Source: an uncultured Collinsella sp.
GTDB lineage: Bacteria > Actinomycetota > Coriobacteriia > Coriobacteriales > Coriobacteriaceae
Reading direction: 5' to 3'
DNA: 14,340 bases
Assembly (NCBI GenBank): GCA_905204635.1
Contig: CAJLAN010000017.1
Span: forward strand, 1 to 14,340
The notes under the pieces were generated by a model. The model was not told the origin of the DNA, did not search any database, and saw nothing but the letters and a program-made list of their open reading frames with translations. Shown piece by piece: positions 10,667 through 14,340 of this stretch. Position numbers and translations under genes: made by a program. Positions within the stretch are counted from its first letter, which is position 1. Each line of letters begins with the position of its first letter.

Positions 10667-12976
10667 ATGGCATTGACCCCCAACGAGGCATATGCGGCCA
10701 AGCAGCCGTTTGTGGACAAGGAGACACTCGAGCATATCGTCGAGCAGTTCCCCACGCCGTTTCATCTATACGACGAGGCGGGCATCCGCCGCAACATGCA
10801 AGAAGTGCGCGACGCCTTTGCATGGAACCCGGGCTTTAAGGAATACTTTGCCGTCAAGGCCAACCCCAACCCGGCGCTCATCTCCATTCTCAACGAATAC
10901 GGCTGCGGCTGCGATTGCTCGAGCTATACCGAGCTCATGATCGCCCGCTCACTGGGTATCACGGGACACGACATCATGTTCTCGTCCAACGACACACCGG
11001 CTGCCGACTTTGAGCTCGCCGACAAGCTGGGTGCCATCGTCAACTTTGACGACATCAGCCACATCGGGTTCTTTGAGCGCGTTGCGGGGCCCATCCCCAA
11101 GACGGTCAGCTGCCGCTTTAATCCAGGCGGCCTGTTCCAGCTCTCCAACGGCATCATGGACAACCCGGGCGACTCCAAATATGGCATGACCACCGAGCAG
11201 CTCTTCGAGGCCTTCCGCATGCTCAAGGCCAAGGGCGCCGAGGACTTTGGCATCCACGCATTCCTTGCCAGCAACACTGTCACCAACGACTACTACCCCA
11301 AGCTCGCGCGCATCCTCTTTGAGCTTGCCGTACGCCTGGAGCGCGAGACCGGCGCACACGTCGCCTTCATCAATCTGTCCGGCGGCGTCGGCATCCCCTA
11401 CCTGCCCGAGCAGCAGACCAACGACATTCGCGCCATCGGCGAGGGAGTACACGCGGCATACGACGAGATCCTGGTTCCCGCCGGCATGGGCGATGTGGCG
11501 ATCTGCACCGAGATGGGCCGCTTTATGATGGGCCCCTACGGCTGCCTGGTCACCAAGGCCATCCACGAGAAGCAGATCTACAAGGACTATATCGGTGTCG
11601 ATGCAAGCGCCGTCGATTTGATTCGCCCTGCCATGTATGGCGCCTACCACCACATTACGGTAATGGGTCAGCCGGGCGGCGCCGACAAGGCCACAGCGTC
11701 CGTCACGAACACCTATGACATCACGGGCAACCTATGCGAGAACAACGACAAGTTCGCTATCGATCGCGAGCTGCCGCATATCGACATGGGTGACCTGCTT
11801 GTAATCCACGATACCGGTGCGCATGGCTACTCCATGGGCTACAACTACAACGGACGGCTGCGCTCGGCCGAGGTCCTGCTGCGCCCCGATGGCGCGGCCG
11901 ACCTCATCCGCCGCGCCGAGCGCCCGGGCGATTACTTTGCCACGCTCGACGTGCTGCCGTGCGGCCGAGAGCTGCTGGCCAAGTCGCGCGCCGAAAGTGC
12001 ACGCCGTCGCGCCAAAGACGAGCGCTTGGCAGTCGCAGCTCAATGGAACAAACGCATCCAGATCGCAGAGGCGAAGGGGAAGAACATGGACATCCGCAAT
12101 CTCGAGGGCTCAACCGTCGCCCTAGTTACGCCGTTTAAAAAGGACGGCAGTGTCGACTTTGACGCGCTTGGGCGCCTTATCGATTTCCACCTGCAAAACG
12201 GCACCGACGCCATCCTCACCCTAGGCACCACCGGCGAGAGCGCCACGATGACCGACGACGAGGACAACTCCGTTGTCGCCGCGGTGGTCAAGCAAGTTGC
12301 AGGACGCGTCCCCGTCATCGCCGGCTCGGGCTCCAACTCCACGCAGACCATGCTCACCAAGTCGCTTACTTACCAGGGCTTGGGAGCCGACGGCCTGCTG
12401 CTCATTACCCCCTACTACAACAAGTCTAACGAAGAGGGTATCTATCAGCACTTTAAGACCGTAGCCGATGCCGTGGACATTCCCTGCATCCTGTACAACA
12501 TCCCCGGTCGTTGCGGCTGCGGTATCAGCGAGCACAACGTAGAGCGCCTGGCCGCACATCCCAACATCATGGGTATTAAGGAAGCCTCGGGCGACGTCGC
12601 CTACGCGGCCAAGATCGCTCACCTGCTGTCAGACGACTTCCGCATGTACTCGGGCGAGGACGCGCTTACCGTGCCGCTCATGAGCCTGGGCGCCTCGGGC
12701 ACCATCAGCGTGTGGGCCGATGTTCAGCCGCAGCTCGTGCACGACATGTGCCACGCCTATTTGGACGGCGACGTGGAGCGCGCCCGCGATATCCAGATTG
12801 CCGGTCAGCCGCTCATCAATGCCCTCTTTAGCGAGGTCAACCCCATCCCCGTTAAGGAAGCGCTCGCCCAGATGGGCATGATCGAGGCAAACTACCGTAT
12901 GCCGCTGTGCCCCATGGCAGACGACACGCGATCCGCACTTACCGATGCTCTGAAGGGAGCTGGTCTGCTTGATTAA
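10667..12976 (+). CDS. lysA-dapA: LysA-DapA continuous frame: DAP decarboxylase fused to HTPA synthase
   Basis: One uninterrupted 769-codon frame covers two enzymes of the lysine/DAP pathway. Residues 1 to about 440 are diaminopimelate decarboxylase (meso-DAP to lysine, PLP enzyme, fold III): YFAVKANPNP with the PLP lysine Lys64, LSGGVGIPY glycine loop, CTEMGRFMMGPYG, and HDTGAHGYSMGYNYNGR. Residues about 441-473 are a charged helical linker (AESARRRAKDERLAVA, IQIAEAKGKN). Residues 474-769 are a complete DapA. There is no stop between them, so ribosomes starting at lysA should make a bifunctional protein. The ATG at 10667 follows GAGG about 11 bases upstream, beside the riboswitch platform. 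Separate LysA proteins are usually about 415-440 residues, so the linker is extra. A sequencing error that removed a stop is possible but would have to leave the frame in register. Confidence 0.88.
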   Translation: MALTPNEAYAAKQPFVDKETLEHIVEQFPTPFHLYDEAGIRRNMQEVRDAFAWNPGFKEYFAVKANPNPALISILNEYGCGCDCSSYTELMIARSLGITGHDIMFSSNDTPAADFELADKLGAIVNFDDISHIGFFERVAGPIPKTVSCRFNPGGLFQLSNGIMDNPGDSKYGMTTEQLFEAFRMLKAKGAEDFGIHAFLASNTVTNDYYPKLARILFELAVRLERETGAHVAFINLSGGVGIPYLPEQQTNDIRAIGEGVHAAYDEILVPAGMGDVAICTEMGRFMMGPYGCLVTKAIHEKQIYKDYIGVDASAVDLIRPAMYGAYHHITVMGQPGGADKATASVTNTYDITGNLCENNDKFAIDRELPHIDMGDLLVIHDTGAHGYSMGYNYNGRLRSAEVLLRPDGAADLIRRAERPGDYFATLDVLPCGRELLAKSRAESARRRAKDERLAVAAQWNKRIQIAEAKGKNMDIRNLEGSTVALVTPFKKDGSVDFDALGRLIDFHLQNGTDAILTLGTTGESATMTDDEDNSVVAAVVKQVAGRVPVIAGSGSNSTQTMLTKSLTYQGLGADGLLLITPYYNKSNEEGIYQHFKTVADAVDIPCILYNIPGRCGCGISEHNVERLAAHPNIMGIKEASGDVAYAAKIAHLLSDDFRMYSGEDALTVPLMSLGASGTISVWADVQPQLVHDMCHAYLDGDVERARDIQIAGQPLINALFSEVNPIPVKEALAQMGMIEANYRMPLCPMADDTRSALTDALKGAGLLD
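12086..12976 (+). CDS. dapA: 4-hydroxy-tetrahydrodipicolinate synthase domain, possible internal start
   Basis: This is the DapA part of the 769-codon frame, a full-length enzyme of 296 residues if started at the internal ATG 12086. It condenses pyruvate with aspartate semialdehyde, the first committed step to DAP and lysine. Motifs include GTTGESATM (Thr48-Thr49), ITPYYNK (Tyr111), LYNIPGR (Tyr137, Arg142), GIKEASGD with the Schiff-base lysine Lys165, and GASGTISVWA. GAAGGGG about 8 bases before ATG 12086 could drive separate initiation, so both a fusion and a free DapA may be made from the same message. The 3' end overlaps dapB by 8 bases. Confidence 0.85.
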   Translation: MDIRNLEGSTVALVTPFKKDGSVDFDALGRLIDFHLQNGTDAILTLGTTGESATMTDDEDNSVVAAVVKQVAGRVPVIAGSGSNSTQTMLTKSLTYQGLGADGLLLITPYYNKSNEEGIYQHFKTVADAVDIPCILYNIPGRCGCGISEHNVERLAAHPNIMGIKEASGDVAYAAKIAHLLSDDFRMYSGEDALTVPLMSLGASGTISVWADVQPQLVHDMCHAYLDGDVERARDIQIAGQPLINALFSEVNPIPVKEALAQMGMIEANYRMPLCPMADDTRSALTDALKGAGLLD

Positions 12977-13709
12977 GACCGTCATTATGGGAACGGGCCG
13001 CATGGGCTCGCTCATCCGCACCACCGCCGAAAGCATTGTCGATGCCGCCGGGCAGCCCGTTTTTGATATCGTGGCCCAGATTGGCTTCGATTTGAGCGAG
13101 CTCGAGAACGCACCGGCTGCCGATGTGATTATCGACTTCTCGAACGTCGCGACCTTCGACGCTGTCGTCGCCTATGTCGAGCGCACGGGCGCGGCGTTGG
13201 TCTCAGGCACCACAGGCTACACCCCCGAGCAGATGGACCGCCTGCGTGAGCTGGGCCAGAACACCCGCGTTATGCACTCGGGCAATTACTCCATCGGTAT
13301 CGCAGCCCTGCGCCATCTGGTAGCGCAGGCTACACGCGAGCTGCCCGGCTTTGACTGCGAAATCGTCGAGACGCACCATAACCAAAAGGTCGACGCCCCC
13401 AGCGGCACTGCCAAGTTGTTGCTCGACGCCGTCGTCGAAGCCGAGCCCGAGGCAGGCTACCACCCCGTCTATGGCCGCGAGGGCATGTGCGGAGCACGCG
13501 ATCCCAAGGAGATCGGCATGCACTCGCTGCGCGGTGGCACTGTCGCCGGCGTCCACGAAGTGAGTTTCTTTGGCCAGGACGAGGAGGTCACGCTCACCCA
13601 CCGCGCCACGAGCCGTCAGATCTTTGTCAACGGCGCCCTGGCAGCCGCGCAGAAGCTCGTCGCCCGCGAACCCGGCTTCTATACGTTCGACCAGGTCATG
13701 TTTGCCTAA
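12969..13709 (+). CDS. dapB: 4-hydroxy-tetrahydrodipicolinate reductase
   Basis: The 246-residue enzyme reduces the DapA product to tetrahydrodipicolinate with NAD(P)H. It has the nucleotide-binding VIMGTGRMGS, DVIIDFSNV, VSGTTGYT, the substrate-binding and catalytic ETHHNQKVDAPSGTAK, and the C-terminal RATSRQIFVNGAL. Length is typical for the family. The start is a TTG at 12969, overlapping the dapA stop by 8 bases; AGGGAG is well placed upstream, and the next ATG would cut the Rossmann strand. The overlap implies translational coupling to dapA. Confidence 0.95.
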   Translation: MIKTVIMGTGRMGSLIRTTAESIVDAAGQPVFDIVAQIGFDLSELENAPAADVIIDFSNVATFDAVVAYVERTGAALVSGTTGYTPEQMDRLRELGQNTRVMHSGNYSIGIAALRHLVAQATRELPGFDCEIVETHHNQKVDAPSGTAKLLLDAVVEAEPEAGYHPVYGREGMCGARDPKEIGMHSLRGGTVAGVHEVSFFGQDEEVTLTHRATSRQIFVNGALAAAQKLVAREPGFYTFDQVMFA

Positions 13710-13748
13710 CCAGGTATCAACCGAATCCACCCAAAGGAGAGATAGCGA

Positions 13749-14340
13749 ATGAGCAACGCAGCCGAGATGGATGCCCAGGAGATTATCAATTACATCGCCA
13801 CCGCGCCTAAAAAGACGCCTGTCAAGCTGTATGTGCGCGAGAAACCCGGCATGAAGGTTGCCTGGGGCGACGCACATGTCTACGGCGGCCGTCGCGGCAA
13901 GACCGTCTTTGGCGACTGGGACGAGCTCAAAGCCATCCTGGACGCCAACGCCGATTCCATCGATTACTACGACGTCGAGAATGACTGCCGCAACTCCGCC
14001 GTCCCCATGCTCGACCTTAAGGGCATCAACGCCCGCATCGAGCCGGGCGCGATCATCCGCGACCGCGTCGAGATTGGCGACCGTGCCGTCATCATGATGG
14101 GCGCCATCATCAACATCGGCTCCGTTATCGGCGAGGGTTCCATGATCGATATGGGCGCCGTGCTGGGCGGTCGCGCCACCGTGGGCAAGAACTGCCACAT
14201 CGGCGCCGGCACCGTGCTGGCAGGCGTTGTGGAGCCCGCCAGCGCCACGCCCGTCATCATCGAGGACGATGTCATGATCGGCGCAAACGCCGTGGTCCTG
14301 GAAGGCGTGCACGTGGGCAAGGGTGCTGTAGTTGCCGCCG
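13749..14340 (+). CDS. dapH: Tetrahydrodipicolinate N-acetyltransferase, 5' part (runs off window)
   Basis: The first 197 residues of an acetyl-CoA-dependent enzyme of the acetyl branch of DAP synthesis (also named dapD in some databases). The N-terminal DapH_N domain ([20 protein letters not shown]) distinguishes it from succinyl-type DapD. From about residue 90 it becomes a left-handed hexapeptide beta-helix: [69 protein letters not shown]. Only about 35-40 residues should be missing. A strong site AAAGGAG stands 10 bases before the ATG, and the gene follows dapB by 39 bases in the same operon. The acetyl route also needs an aminotransferase and a deacetylase; the divergent M20D gene may be the latter. 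Confidence 0.95.
   Translation, partial: MSNAAEMDAQEIINYIATAPKKTPVKLYVREKPGMKVAWGDAHVYGGRRGKTVFGDWDELKAILDANADSIDYYDVENDCRNSAVPMLDLKGINARIEPGAIIRDRVEIGDRAVIMMGAIINIGSVIGEGSMIDMGAVLGGRATVGKNCHIGAGTVLAGVVEPASATPVIIEDDVMIGANAVVLEGVHVGKGAVVAA

Noticed and set aside
13203..14312. 369-codon minus-strand open frame
   Set aside because: It lies opposite dapB and dapH, both certain genes; its composition (runs of Asp, Gly, His, Ala) is that of an antisense shadow.

Overview
The window looks like chromosome of a gut Coriobacteriia, most likely Collinsella (C. aerofaciens or a close relative). The main reason is the short-chain dehydrogenase at 4549-5340, which I recognise as the NADP-dependent 7beta-hydroxysteroid dehydrogenase (7beta-HSDH) of C. 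aerofaciens. The rest of the window has the high-GC codon use of that group. Species assignment rests on recognition, not on a search.

Left part (about 1-8340) is an accessory region of defence genes, mobile DNA and gene remnants. It holds an XRE-type regulator; an Abi-like HEPN gene cut in two by a complete IS21-family element (1233-3704) with a 6-bp target duplication; a 53-residue orphan ORF beside a long inverted repeat; the 7beta-HSDH gene with its own promoter region; a decayed TetR regulator; a TIR-AbiTii fusion protein with a strong terminator; and the scar of a type I restriction-modification operon in which the start of hsdM is joined to the end of hsdR. An unrecognised gene tail (to 8273) marks the probable edge of the island. 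A higBA toxin-antitoxin pair (8406-9000) follows.

Right part (9101-14340) is a housekeeping lysine/diaminopimelate locus. An M20D peptidase runs leftward. Diverging from it is an operon with a lysine riboswitch leader, then lysA, dapA, dapB and the 5' part of dapH (acetyl-type). lysA and dapA form one uninterrupted 769-codon reading frame, so the last and first committed enzymes of the pathway appear to be fused. The acetyltransferase implies the N-acetyl branch of DAP synthesis, for which the divergent M20D enzyme is a plausible N-acetyl-DAP deacetylase.

In function, the left half layers phage-defence systems, at least two of them inactivated, around a bile-acid gene that makes the 7beta-hydroxy epimers (ursodeoxycholate type). 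The right half supplies cell-wall DAP and lysine under lysine feedback through RNA. No tRNA, rRNA or CRISPR array was seen.
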